From positions 11,855,033 through 11,919,032 of the forward strand of contig WMCF01000015.1 of the NCBI GenBank assembly GCA_009792885.1: a stretch of DNA of 64,000 nt, given 5' to 3'. The notes under the pieces are model-generated. The model had not been told where the DNA came from, ran no database searches, and saw only the letters and a list, made by a program, of their open reading frames with translations. The position numbers and the translations under genes are program-made. This document shows positions 37,408 through 49,259 of this stretch, piece by piece (the stretch's first letter is position 1; the number at the start of each line of letters is the position of its first letter). This DNA is from Eremophila alpestris peregrina (Eukaryota > Chordata > Aves > Passeriformes > Alaudidae).

Positions 37408-37819
37408 ATCAGCATTATTCAACCCTGTTTTTCTTGGGGTTTATAGGTAAACAGTAAAGTCAGCATCAGCTATTGAGGACAGTCTTAAAGTATCAGACGT
37501 ATTTCCATTCCATCTTTCTCACACCTTCCTATCAGATTGTCAAAATGGCACTGTCTTTCCTTCTTTCATTTTGTTCTTGGTGTACTTGACTCTGTCCTAA
37601 TGAAAGTTTGGTCAAAATGAAACCAGTGTTATCTGTCAAAAAGAAAGAGCAGTGAAAAGAACATACTTGTGGGCACTTCAGATGTTCACTAAAAGCCTTA
37701 AAGCAGCATTGGTCTTCCTTCATTCTTGTAATTCTGTTGCGACCAGGGAACTTATTTATTTATTTACTTTCAATCAGCAGAAGAGGAACGCAACTGCCAG
37801 CCTGTCCTTATTTTCCCCC

Positions 37820-38502
37820 TCACTTTCTGATGGCCACAGGGTCGCTTCCCCGACAGTCCTGCAAGAGCTTGTCTATTTCTCTCACAACTTCCTCGGCATC
37901 CACCGACTCCCTGCCTAGGTCCCGGGCCGAGCGGTCTAACTGCTCCAGAACAGAGTCCATCTCGCTCGAGTCTCGGCTCACTCGGGAATGCACGTCTGCA
38001 AAGGCCCTAGCCATCTGGTCTGATGCAATGAAGGAAGCGTCCTTTGACTGTTTACTGGGCGATAGATACTGACTGTCAGTTGACAAGTACTGGCTGCTTG
38101 GTTCAGCCAAGGCTCCTGATTTCACTTCACAACCATCCAGTGGTCCTTTTGTTGAGGTGCAAGGCTCGATGCATGTCTTGGTTGGGCTGCTCGATGCTGA
38201 GGGAACCTCCTGAAGCAGAGGACTCAGGGCACGTTTGGCTTTTAAGTAAGGTTTAACATTGGCAATGAGAATAGTGTGCTCTCTCTTGTCTTTCCCAAAT
38301 GTACAAAAAGTCTTTTTCCCAGTGGGATTCACAGTTTCATATGTCTCAGTCTCAACATTAGCTTCAACTGTGGGTACAAAGAGATTTGTGCGATAATCTG
38401 CATTCTCAGCCTGACTGGCTGCAGGGAACTGTGGCATCCAACACCTGTCAGAATGACCAAGCACTCTGCATTCATCTGTGCAGTTAACACATTCTTCTTG
38501 TT
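37820..38502 (-). CDS. PCDH17: PCDH17 terminal coding exon (C-terminal cytoplasmic tail of protocadherin-17)
   Basis: Seen: a pyrimidine-rich acceptor (ttttgcag) ends at 38,503. The exon then gives 2 bases of a split codon, 226 codons and TGA at 37,820-37,822. Residues 4-16 read CVNCTDECRVLGH, followed by SDRCWMP, the Cys-rich/GHSD-CWMP signature shared by delta-2 protocadherin tails. The C-terminus is Ser/Thr-rich and acidic, ending EVVREIDKLLQDCR then a short GSDPVAIRK. Known: delta-2 protocadherins are single-pass cadherin-superfamily adhesion proteins of neurons; PCDH17 sorts axons and synapses and recruits WAVE-complex actin regulators through its tail. The sequence matches my memory of human PCDH17 almost residue for residue, which separates it from PCDH10, 18 and 19. 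The exon enters in phase 1, so the upstream exon must end with one base of a Glu codon. Extracellular cadherin repeats and the transmembrane segment are not in the window. GC content is clearly higher than in the flanks. Confidence 0.96.
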
Positions 38503-40209
38503 CTGCAAAACAAAGGAGAAAGAGAAAAACTCTAATTATAAGTGGATTTATTTAGGCTAATGGATAGGCTATGATCATCACGTGATGGGCTTACTTGACA
38601 TCTGGTTGCTTAATTATGGAGAAAAAGAAGAAGCTATAATTAAAATATTTCAGAAGGTTTGCATAAACCTGTTAGTTGAGACAATGGATTTATTTAACTC
38701 TGTTCTCCACATATTAAAGCATTCATACAGCCCAATGGAAGTATAAAGGGGTCATTAGAGACTCATTCTCAGTGGAATTGAGCTTCATCTGTAAACTAAT
38801 CTGCTGCAGAAATCTTTTAGGCTTTGTTCTGTAAAACTCATACTAGAAAAGAGTGAACAGTACTTAGGGAACTCAAAAGGAATTATAAGGATTAATTTTT
38901 CAAATCAAATAACTGAGCAGTGACTGCCTTTCTGGTAATACAAACACTTCTTAAAAATCAGCAAGCTGTTTTTTCTTTTTTTGTCACCTCCATTTCATTT
39001 GTAATTGTTATGTTTTGTGACAGTCACAAAATAAAAAGGTTTTCTTAAAAAGCCTACTTTTCCTGCTGAGAACAGAGAACTAGAATCTTCCATCAGTATG
39101 CATTAAATATAAGCTTGTCAAAAAGTGCATATTGCAATTTTATTAGACATGAGTATGGATCATATAATCAGTTTTCCCCTTTTTTGTTTTGGTGCAACTA
39201 AGTGAAAATGGATTTGCTCAATACATACAATTTGGAAGAATGACAAATGGCGACACACTATTTGAATTGATGATATTTTCAGGTGGGATTTCTATATCCT
39301 TATTTCTTTCAAAGAATATAGTTAAATGAAATTCCTTTGCTACACTTCTAGAACATAAATTTTGGTACTTCCTGTTCTACAATTCAAAGGAAAATTTCTG
39401 GTTTAAAAACCATGGCTTGTGTGTCATTTACATTAAACAGGTTACGTTTGGGCCAATATTTCCTGTCTTATAATTGTACTCACAACTCTAACCAAGTATC
39501 AGGAAGAAGAAAAATAATAAATAGAATAAATCCTTTTGTCGTCTCTAGGTTTCAGTTAACTATACATTGGTTTTTAGCTATTAATAAGTTTTCTTTCACA
39601 AAATGGGAAGATGGGTTCAATACCCAGTTTTTTGGAAGAATTTAGTATTTTTAAAAAATGCATGGAATTCCAGTTAGACAAAAAACTGTTGGTATACTTT
39701 TAAATATAAGGGTGAAACACACATACAGAGATATGCAGAACAAGTCTTCAGAAAAGCAGAACAAACATGGGGAGAATTTAGGCAATCATCATCTTTCTAA
39801 ATTAGAAAATAAATTCCTAGTAATCTTATATCACTACCTGATTAATGGATCATTGCACTGCAGAGACATGAGAAAAGAAACACCAAAGGTGATCTATGGG
39901 AGAATGTAAACAGTTTTTCATTTCTAAAAAGATGTGAATAAATAGGACTTTTAAACTAAAGTTGTATCATATCACAGTGATATTTAACTGGGATAATTTG
40001 CTGAGAACTGATACTTGTTAATGATACAGTTGTGTGAAAAAGTGTATTATGTATATGTGCTCCCTCCCTTGAAGACTTTAAAATCCAAGTCTAGTGTAAA
40101 CCCTGAAAAAATACCAAAAGCAAGAGAGAGTTAGGTACAGGGGCAGCAGAATGAAGTGATTGTTGAGGAAAATGATGTAGCATAAAGCCTTTAAACATTT
40201 AATTCATAG

Positions 40210-41190
40210 AGGTGAGTCAGCCTCAGCTGCGTACCTGGTAAAATCATGAAACAGACATTCCTGGAAGATGTATCAAAACATATGGAACATGGGGAGGTGA
40301 TTAGACACAGACAGCAAGGCTTCATTGGGGACAAGTTGTGTCTGGCTAATCTGGTGGCTTTCTATGATGGAGTGAATGCATTAGTGGACAAGGCAAACAA
40401 AGTCTTTTTTAAGGCATTTGATATGGTCAAATATTGATACGACCACAATATTCTTGGTGCTAAATTGGAGATTGATGGATTTTATGATGGACTCTGAGAT
40501 CAATAAGGTAGTGGCTGGATGGTCACATGCAAACAGTTGCAGTCAATGGCTCAATGTCCAAGTGGAAACCTTAATGAGAGGTGTCCCTCCAGGGTCCCTG
40601 TTGGGACCAACATTATTTATTATCTGCATTAATGAGATAAATCATGGAACTGAGTGCACCTAGGATCACAACAAGCTGAATGGTGCATCTGGTTTGCTGG
40701 AGGGAAGGGATGCCATCCAGAGGGACCATGAAAGGCTTGAGAGGCAGGCACCACTTGAACATCATGAAGTTCAACAAGTCCAAGTGCAAGGTCCTGCACC
40801 TGGGTTGGAGAAGTAATCGATATCAATACAGACTGGGGGATGGACAGATTGAGAGCAGGCCTGTTGAGAAGGATTGGGGATACTGGTGGATGAAATGTTG
40901 GACATGAGACATCAGTGTGTGCTCACAGCCTGGACAGCCAATTGTGTCCTGGGCTGTATAAACTGAAAGAAAGCAGTTTAGATTGTACATGAAGTAGAAG
41001 CTATTTGATATAAGAGTAGTGAGACACTGGAACAAATTTCCCAGAGAAATTGTGGATGTCCCATCACTGGAAGGTTTCAAAGTCAGGTTCGACAGGACCT
41101 TGAGCAACCTGACCTAGTGACAGACATTCCTGCTCATGGTAGATATTTTAAGGCCCTTCCTGACCCAAACCATTCAATGTTTCTATGATT
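40210..41190 (+). mobile_element. CR1 LINE relic, 5'-truncated, with broken reverse-transcriptase frame
   Basis: Three frames carry successive pieces of a CR1 reverse transcriptase. About 40,225-40,435 has VPGK-like then QGF...CLANLVAFYDGV and FKAFDMV; about 40,560-40,650 has GVPPGSLLGPTLF; about 40,765-40,810 has MKFNKSKCKVLHLGW. The FADD catalytic block is missing between the last two, and stops and frame changes break the gene. The 3' UTR follows (TGGAACAAATTTCCC..., CCATCACTGGAAGG...) and the element ends near 41,190 with TTTCTATGATT, the CR1-type 3' terminal repeat. It is inactive, old and antisense to PCDH17. Confidence 0.9.
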
Positions 41191-41585
41191 TCCAAGGAAA
41201 ACTAATCCACACACTGCTTTTAGTATCTCATAAAAGCTAAAATTATCACGATGAAAAGCAGGAGTAAAATAACCTCAACCTTGAGACTCTAACAAAGCGG
41301 CAGAACCGAAAAGATTTAAAGGAAGAAATTTATGTTTGTTGTGTTTGATTTTACTTCACTTGAATGAGATGGCATTAGTATGCATAACCGCAGAGACAAC
41401 ATATGTGTGGCAATGGCTTAATGAAATGGGAGCCATACAGCGAAGGATGTAGCTATACACCTCATTCCACCCATTAGTTCACCTCCACTTAAGTTCTCCA
41501 TATCTAGTTTTCCAGAGCTTCTACAGCATCCAACAGCTGTTGTTTTAAAACAGCCAAGGGAAACTGCTACTCTCACTCCCTCTCC

Positions 41586-41672
41586 CTCTAAAAAAAAACC
41601 AAAAAAAAAAAAAAAACAAAACAAAACCCCAAAAAACAAACCACCTCCTCCAAAAAAAAAAAAAACAACCCA
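41586..41672 (+). repeat. A/C-rich simple tract
   Basis: Runs of A broken by CC, CAAAACAAAACC and CCTCCTCC. Low complexity, no element recognised. The long minus-strand frame through it (FFFFGFF-like) is an artefact of composition. Confidence 0.85.
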
Positions 41673-42244
41673 CCCAAAAACGTAAAATTCCACAAAACAA
41701 ACCGAATTAACATATTTTTTAAAATACCCTAATCTTCCTGATCCTTCAGAGTAGATTTGTGGCAAGCTCAGCCTGTAACTTTAAAAGCGGACTTACAGAA
41801 ATAGCAGAAATAAGTGTTTTCTTCAGGATTTTTCCTAACAATATCTTAAGTTATTTTTCTCTTAGATGGAATTCATGACAATTCTGAGTAAACACTTTCT
41901 GGCACTTTTCGGAGTTTACCTAAACAATAATCAGCTTTCCAACTAACTTTTTTATGTTGTAAGCTTAACTATCCTTTCTATGTATATTTGTCAACAATTT
42001 TGTTGCTTTTTAACAAAAGACAAAATAAAACCCTGCTGCATGTTAGCTACCATAAAATGCTCAGAATTGCACAATCAATGGACCAGTACTTTTCTCTGCT
42101 TCTCTTTTCGGTTACTCTATCAAAGCAGCATCCCTTTTTGCTCCTTCCTCTCTCACACAAAAATACATTACATTCTATTTTATTATACCAAAAAAAGGCT
42201 ATCTCTAGAAGGAAAACTCCTTCAAGTTGCAGCTCTATGTCATA

Positions 42245-42340
42245 TTATCATAAAATATATTATATAAATATTCATATATATATAAAAATATAGTTATCTG
42301 CTATGTACATTAACAACACACACATATATATGCATATATG
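42245..42340 (+). repeat. AT/CA-rich microsatellite-like zone
   Basis: Short TATATATA and CACACACATATATAT runs with interruptions. Confidence 0.8.
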
Positions 42341-44216
42341 TACATCAAATATAGAACTAGGAAATTCTATTTTGACACAGGTTCTTTACTTCTTAAAAGA
42401 AATAAATAATCCCTGAACTAAGATTGAAATGAACAAACTCAGATGAAATGTAAAGATCAGAGAAATTCTCAGTCACTTGAAATAAGCACTGTAAACCAGT
42501 TCAGTACGTATTCAGTACTGTACCAAAAACTATGCTTTGAGATTTTCAACACTCATTATGGGAATTTATTGCAACCTAGTTATGTTTGAAGATTTATAGT
42601 TTTAGCTCTCACACATGTGCATACACATACACAGATGTGAGGAGGAGCCTTACACAGTGTTTAGATTATTCATTACTGCCAATAAAAATACAAAAGTTTG
42701 CTGGTAATCTCTAAGTTAAAAAGATCTATATCATATAACACGTATATCTTATGTATATATTGCATGCTCTATCTTCTTTCCCCTTCTCATTTCCTGTATT
42801 TGTTAAAGCAATTTTTATACGTGCATTCCTACTTACTGTATTGATGAACTTTCCATTTCTGCTACCTGGACGTGGTAGCAGTGACTGAATTAAATATGAA
42901 GGCAAAAAAAAGAACATAAAAAACATGGAATGACCTTGAATTGAAACCCACCTGCATTGCTTGAGCTTTAGTGCTCTAGCCCTGAAAATCTCTGTCTTTT
43001 CATTTCACTCTTTTATGTCACATCATAGGGAACGGATTTTGAGTATTGATTATCATACATTATAAGCTGCTTGTCTCACCATTAGCCTGTAATTTTGACT
43101 GCTGCAGTTAGCACACAGTGAAGAAAATCGAACAGGGATTTTTGTACTAGTAGCAGAAACTACAGACACGAAGTAAACTATCACTACCAAGGGCCAAATT
43201 AGTACATATGAGAAAACAGAATCGATTTAAAGGTAAATATATAAATATATCTATGTAAAATAGGTTCTGTGCTGTGCTGTACAGCAAGATGTGCTGGTAG
43301 AGTGATATGCACCATCAGTCTTTATCTCTGTGCTTGTCTCCCTCCTGTTGAAAATAAACCCTTTAACAGTGCAAGTGTGTACAATAAACAGAAGCAGTCT
43401 AGAGGTTTTCCTAACTCTCTGGAGCTTTAAGGGTAAACAGTCAGAAGTGCTTTATGCACTTAGGGGAGAACATACACTAAAATAGAACTGCTAAATTATC
43501 AGCCATAGAAGGAAAAGGAAACAAGATATCTGTAAACAACAGTTGCCTAGATAGGAAACGTATTCTGGATGGAAATTTAAAGATGGTGTAGGATGAAAGT
43601 TGTATTGATAACACGTAAAATGTAATACAAGGTATGTATTTTGGTGCAGCAGAAGACATATCTTACATTTTATTCTATTACCAGAGGAGTTATATTTAAC
43701 ACCTGCCTTCCATAGCAAGGTAAAAGAAAAAAAATCCTTTTATTGTGGTATCTAGAACTTCCAACACTTTCTTTATAAATATTGTGAACAGAATTAATTA
43801 TGGGTACTAATTTCACCCTAAATATATTGCACTGTGAAGTTAATTAATTAATGCTTTAGATAGCTGGCTCCTTTCAATGGCTAAAACAGATATCTTATTT
43901 TGACTCACTAATTATATGAAATTTGCATAATGATAACAAAGAAGAAGCTCAAGAATTATTATTTTTTAAACAGTGACTAGGTGGAAAAATCAAGTCAATA
44001 AATACAATGTTTTCTGCAATTAAACTGGTCCCTAATTATTTAGATTATACATACATGCAAAACAGAAAAATATAAGGTAAACATCAACATGCAAACATTT
44101 CTAAGATATATTTTATGTACTATACTTATAGGATGAAGAACACTATAGTTTGTATTGAAGTACTCCCTACAATTTAATATTAAATGTCAAGATTCCCATA
44201 TATGGGAAATCAGACT

Positions 44217-44312
44217 ATAAATATATGTATATACACATATACATATATACTTATGTAAATAAATGAATCTATGTATATTTAAACCCTGATTGGCTCTATA
44301 CATATATATAAA
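44217..44312 (+). repeat. TA-rich microsatellite-like zone
   Basis: Alternating ATATATGTATATACACATAT-type sequence with several interruptions, ending in CATATATATAAATAGG. Confidence 0.8.
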
Positions 44313-45154
44313 TAGGCACAGACCTACAGCTATGCCATCCTATTCCTCACAAAACCCGTAAATTATTTCATCAAACTTTATTTGGAGTTAAACAAGGCAG
44401 ACAGAGATCAGATTATAATTTATAGGATTTGAACTGATAGTCAGTCAAGTGCATTCTTTCCTAAGAATGGCTTACTCACAAAATATTTAAAAATATAGTT
44501 TTTTATTACCATCTGTTGATTTAAAATTTAAATAAGAATATGGCTAGAAAAGTACGTGAATAACACTAAATATTTTAATATACCAGTAGCTTTTGTTATG
44601 TTTAATTGACCAGGGAAAGCCTTTCTTTCAGATATACTTTTTTCTCTTTCAATGGGGTATGTCTAGTTTTTACTATTGCACAAACACCTTCTAACTTTTT
44701 TTTAAATTCCTTTCTGTAAATGTGGAAGCTAAAAATAAGCCTTAATTGTCAGGGATGCTTTGTAGATTGATTGTGTTGACTGGAATGACTATCAAATAAC
44801 AGGTCCAAATAAAAAATAAACCATAGGACCCATTTCAAAATATATGCTATCTTCTTTTTGAAAGCATGCATTTTCACAATACCTTCACTGTTGAAATGCT
44901 CTATTCTTCACTGCATTACAGAGGATAATAAAGCACATCTTTGATGACCTTTTTTTCACATGACAAAGATATGTCTATGAATGCAGACACAGAGTTCACA
45001 CTGACTTGTTTGGGAGGTCGAGTCCATTCACCCTTGATGATGTGAATTTGTGCTCATTATTGAAAAGATTTCCATTTAGAATTTACACAGTTACAGAAAA
45101 AAGTGTAAAATTCTCTGCAGTTTATATTTTTCTGGTCTAACCACAAACACAGTA

Positions 45155-45337
45155 TTCTTTACTCTGAGGATGGTGAGGCACTGGAACAAGTTGTCCCATT
45201 CCTGGAAGTGTCCAAGGCCAAGCTGGATGGAGCTTTGAGAAATCTGGTTTAGTGGATGACGTCCCTGCCCATGACTGGGTGGTTGGAACTAGATGATCTT
45301 TAAGATCCCTTCCAACTCAAACCATTCTATGATTTTA
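45155..45337 (+). mobile_element. CR1 LINE 3' end fragment
   Basis: Typical CR1 3' UTR wording: GGCACTGGAACAAGTTG, CATGACTGGGTGGTTGGA, GATCCCTTCCAACTCAAACC, ending in ATTCTATGATTTTA. It is about 180 bases, 5'-truncated as usual for CR1, and antisense to PCDH17. Confidence 0.9.
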
Positions 45338-45578
45338 TTTAAAAAACCTCCACCAACACCAGTACTTGTTTTAGACTAATAAAATAATGTTTTGCTTCAT
45401 ATTTTTAATACCTTAAATAGATATGAAAGGTCTATACATATGTGTAAGCAGATGGACAATAAATGCCACATAATGTCTAACAGAGAATGCAATTAGCTCT
45501 GCTTTTCAGAACTTCAGTAGTTCCTAAAATATGACCAAAAAACCTCACAGAATTTATATGAAATGGTGGCTTCTTTTC

Positions 45579-45612
45579 TTTTTTTTTTTTTTTTTGTTTC
45601 TTTTTTTTTTTT
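45579..45612 (+). repeat. T-rich homopolymer tract
   Basis: T17 (45,579-45,595), GTTTC, then T12 (45,601-45,612). Confidence 0.9.
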
Positions 45613-46362
45613 AATTTGAGACAGGTCATTGCCTTTACTAAGGAACAAGAAAGGCTATAAGCAGTTATTTATTACAGGAGACAAATGTGTGCTTTGGCAT
45701 GTCCTAAACACCAGGTCTATATGACATTTCTACTGAGAACAATCAGCTAAAGCACTACCTCTGTGGTTGGATTTCTGTTTAATTACAATTGATTTTGACA
45801 TAAATGAGCAGAGATAAACAAATACTTCTATACTTCTCTTGCTGTTATTAAACAGAGCTGTCTCCTATCTGAGTACTTATACTGGCTTGTCTGTTTAAAG
45901 GCTCCTTTCAGCCAGGCAAAGCAATTATGTAGCTCAGATTAGCAAAATGACTGGCAGTAAAATGAGAGTGGACTACCACATTTTTAAACCTCTTGGATGT
46001 CATGTTTTTAGCCTGATATTATAAATACAAATTTCTGAGGTCTATAATCCCTACATGGTTTCCCGCATGTGATGTTGGGTTTTTCTTTAGTCGGTTTTGT
46101 TTCCTTTTTTTCCTGACATAGGATAAAAGGCAATATATATTTTATATTGTTATGACATAAAACACTTCAAAAGCAATAAAAACATGATGGACTATGGATT
46201 TAATTCTACTTCACATTTGTCCCAGACAATAAATATTGGAGGGAGCACTACAGAAAATTTAAAACAGTTCTTACAGAAGTATGCTTTAATTAAATGCTTA
46301 CAATTTAATGACAAACACATTTTTTTTTAAACAATGTAAGAGAAAGAAAATATTTGTGTTAC

Positions 46363-46511
46363 CTGCAAATTTTCCATCCTCACAGCGAGCTGGTCCACAG
46401 ATCCCAACAATGGGTCTTTGGCCTCTGCCTTGCTGTTCTGGAGGCAAATCAGACCTGTGAGTCACAGACAGGGATAGGCTCTGCTTCCAAAATTCAACAG
46501 TGTCAAAACTT
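46363..46511 (-). CDS. Candidate alternative exon in the last PCDH17 intron (149 nt)
   Basis: Seen on the minus strand: a strong acceptor (gtttttctgctgcag) ending at 46,512, 149 bases, and a donor CAG|GTAAC with GT at 46,362-46,361. One frame is open through all 49 full codons (begins SFDTVEFWKQSL, ends RCEDGKFA). It leaves one base G, exactly the phase that the terminal exon accepts (G+AA = Glu), giving a join ...GKFA-E-QEECVNC. The in-frame sequence looks protein-like. Against: it contains no Met. Its length is not a multiple of three, so entry from the canonical phase-1 upstream exon would use another frame and stop after about 16 codons. The human PCDH17 protein as I remember it has no such segment. 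It may be a tail-truncating or alternative-start exon, or a chance decoy. Confidence 0.35.
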
Positions 46512-47169
46512 CTGCAGCAGAAAAACAGCTTCTACCTGTGGCCCAGACATAGATCACAGCCCTTGACATTTTTCACTGTTTTTCTCAATGGTACAAACAC
46601 ACAATTTTATAGTTGGCAGTGAACTGAAAATGTCTAACGAGTAAAAAGTATGTCTAATTTCCTCCTAAAGAAGGAGAAAAAAGAAAATGGACACCCAGTC
46701 TTGATTTCCAGTGTTTCCCTGTAGATTGGCTGGCCCTGACTCTTAATTTGCAGTGAAAAGACCATAAAACAGCCATGAAACAGTCATTTTGGTCTCTTCC
46801 CAATCCCACGTAAGAAAGTCTTCCCAGCCCAGGGCTGCAGGTAGCAAATATACAAATGCTAGCTGTGCCAGCCCATCACGTAGCTGAGAAGCTGCTGGGA
46901 AACTTTAGCAATATGACACACTGATAGTTTTAAACTGTAAATCTTAGTTGTAGAGCCTCAAGCTATATCCTGAGAAAGAAGGAAAACTAAACAGCAGTAA
47001 TTAACAGAAGAGAACAGCCTTGTGGATCTTTTAGAAAGCATATTTTTAATATAGCACATTTTCACTCCTGATCAAGGCAGGGCCAAAGATATTACAGTGG
47101 AATTGTTTCAGCACTGGCATCTACAAAAGCAAAGACTCTTAAACCTGAAACCTAACTGTATTTGTGTAA

Positions 47170-47545
47170 TCATCTGCCCAATTTGCATGATATCCACATT
47201 CTTTTTACTAACTTTATTGTGAGCGACTCATAATTATAGTATCAATGATTTCCATATCTAATTTGTAGCATTTAGTAAATGCTGCATATTGTAGTGTGTC
47301 AATGCTTATAATCTAGTCATTAACCAGGACCATTGTGAGCCTGCCTATACAAATATTAACAGATTGTATAGTAAGAGACAAAAGGTAACAAGTGATTATG
47401 ACAAACAAAAGCAATGAATGGGAAGAAAAGACAACATTAATGAAAATATAATCATGCTGTTGACATTTCCTAAAAATACCAATATAAAAGCTCCATAATT
47501 TAAAGGAGCTATCTCCATCTGTCAGACCATCAAGATACCAGCAAT
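47170..47545. promoter_or_regulatory. Candidate intronic enhancer / conserved non-coding element
   Basis: A repeat-free stretch with an exact octamer ATTTGCAT (POU site, 47,181-47,188) embedded in CCAATTTGCATGATATCC, several AATTA/TAATTA cores, ACAAAAG and CATCTGTCAG. Such composition is typical of neural developmental enhancers, and delta-2 protocadherin loci are known to be rich in them. Inference only. Confidence 0.35.
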
Positions 47546-47934
47546 GAGCTATATGTTACACCACTGAACCTTCCTTACCAGTTGCCAATTATCTCAGTGT
47601 ACAAATCTTTAATTAGATGGTACCAAGCTTTTCGCTTTGCAAGCTTGCCTCAAATTTGGATATGACAACTTGTTTACAGATATTGACTGAGAAGGGTACC
47701 ACTGAGGAGAGAGACATGACAGGTTTCTGAAGAAATCTCTATGTCCTTTTGATGGCTCTGTTTACACCCCAACTGTAGGTAAACTCTGTTGAATGGACAT
47801 CTGCCAGCCTCTGTGTAGGAGCCTGGTTTTGTCCAAAACAAAATCAGTACAGTAACATTCTTCAAATGCTGCCTCTTTTCTTTTGCAAAGTCTCATAAAA
47901 AATAATTACAAAGGCAGCATGGATGCTGAACCAT

Positions 47935-48124
47935 TCAAAAAAAGAGTGGTTAAATACTGGAACCATCTGCCCAGGGAGGTGGTAGAGTCACCAACACTGG
48001 ATGTGTTTAAAAAAAGACTGGATGTGGCACTTGGTGCCATAATCTAGTTGAGGTGTTAGAACATGGGTTGGACTCGATGATCTTGAAGGTCTCTTCCAAC
48101 CTAAAAAATTCTGTGATTCTGTGA
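47935..48124 (+). mobile_element. CR1 LINE 3' end fragment (subfamily ending in CTGTGATTCTGTGA)
   Basis: Contains TGGAACCATCTGCCCAGGGA, GGTTGGACTCGATGATCTTG and TCTTCCAACC, and ends AATTCTGTGATTCTGTGA. This octamer-type terminus differs from the TTCTATGATT end of the copies at 41.2 and 45.3 kb, so it belongs to another CR1 subfamily. It has low decay and is antisense to PCDH17. Confidence 0.85.
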
Positions 48125-49259
48125 AAATCCGGCCACTTTGGTGAAAGGGTATTTTCCTCCACATTCTCACCAGTATGCCTTGGATTTACATTCAAAATCT
48201 CTTTTGACAGCCATAACGAGACCATGTTGATTTTATACTGATAGATGGAAAACCCTACTCCTCTGCTTCAAAAGGTTGATGTTGTAAGTGGCTTATATAC
48301 TTTGGACTTCACTGGAGGTTTACAATTTGTCTGACAAAATAGGAGGAAGAACATTTTTCATGATGCCACAGAAAAAACTTTAGATTGTCTAGAGATCTTA
48401 AGGAACTCTCACTTGGACACAGAGATGCAGAAATATCTTCTTATAAAAGAAAGAAATTTTTAAGTGTTTAATACAGAGTCTTCCCCACGCTGAGTAAGAT
48501 ATTTATTATCATATGATTAGAGGGTCCCTTAGAATATTATTAGGAGATTGCTGGTGTGTTGTTACCACCTTCGAAATAAATTTTCAGGATGGGATTACCC
48601 TTGTATCACATTATGAAGAACCACATTCTCTCAACAATCTAAGTTTCATAATGGTATCCTACTCAACTTTCTTCCTGGGTAGTGCTCCAATTACATAAAT
48701 CAAAAAGGATAATTAATGATGATCTGTTTTTCAAATCTGACTCTCTAAAAATAACCAGTTTGGCAAAGAGAATTATACATGTAAACATATTTAATACCAC
48801 ATTTTTAGATTCACCATGAACAGTGGATTAATTTCTGAAAGACACTTAGTGAAGATACCTTCAGAATATTCATATCTTCCTTTTCCCAGATCCTTTATCA
48901 AGAACTATAAGTTACAGACCACCTTCTCATATTTCAAGGATTGAGGAGATTATAGATATTAACACCACTAATACAGAAAAAGCTCTCCTACTAGTTACTA
49001 TTATGTGCAGCAGCTCAGCTGCTCAGCTGAGACTCATCTTTTTACTTGTCATCTTTTTAGTTGTTATAGCTTCAATTTCTGAACTGATGTGAGAATACTT
49101 TGATGAGAAGAAAGATAGTTTTAAGAAAAATTTTCAATTTGGGGAGCTATTTTCAAAGATGTTGTCATTATGCGTTCATTGTTTTCATTAATATCTTCCC
49201 TTTTAAAGCCTGGTAACTATTGGAAGCTACTTTTCTGGTGTCTAGCAACCTCTAATCTG

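Larger units (their letters stand above)
33595..37819 (-). other. PCDH17: PCDH17 3' untranslated region (inferred extent)
   Basis: Sequence following the TGA stop, read toward lower coordinates. No further splice acceptor or coding frame is apparent. It is A-rich on the transcript strand and includes an AATAAATAAATAA run about 70 bases after the stop (near 37,755-37,770). The far end is inferred from two good poly(A) signals at 33,935-33,940 and 33,614-33,619, giving UTRs of about 3.9 and 4.2 kb. A 3' UTR of several kb is usual for delta-2 protocadherins. Internal AATAAA matches (for example near 34,640, 36,990 and 37,236) could give shorter forms. The extent is an inference; RNA data would be needed to fix it. 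Confidence 0.55.
38503..46362 (-). other. PCDH17: PCDH17 last intron, 3' part
   Basis: Non-coding AT-rich sequence between the terminal exon and the candidate exon at 46.4 kb. It contains a 1-kb CR1 relic (40.2-41.2 kb), an A/C-rich simple tract (41.6 kb), two AT-rich microsatellite-like zones (42.25-42.34 and 44.2-44.3 kb), a short CR1 3' end (45.2 kb) and T-runs (45.6 kb). No other gene was recognised on either strand. Confidence 0.8.

Noticed and set aside
37652..38256. Plus-strand frames over the PCDH17 exon
   Set aside because: They are antisense shadows of the coding exon, with no splice or start context of their own.
40246..40907. Three consecutive short plus-strand frames as separate genes
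   Set aside because: They are pieces of one broken CR1 reverse transcriptase.
41418..41765. 115-codon minus-strand frame rich in Phe and Gly
   Set aside because: It is produced by the A/C-rich simple tract on the plus strand.
42838..42885. 48-nt segment on the minus strand between TTTAATTCAG and GTAAGTAGG, open in one frame
   Set aside because: The open frame is phase 0. In the phase PCDH17 needs it has a TAG, and its exit would put the terminal exon in the wrong frame. Not a coding cassette.
46354..46566. 70-codon plus-strand frame
   Set aside because: It lies over the minus-strand exon candidate, has no recognisable product and no supporting plus-strand signals.
49008..49032. Clustered CAGCTG E-box palindromes
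   Set aside because: Overlapping CAGCTC/CAGCTG units look like a small slipped repeat. Too little to call a regulatory site.
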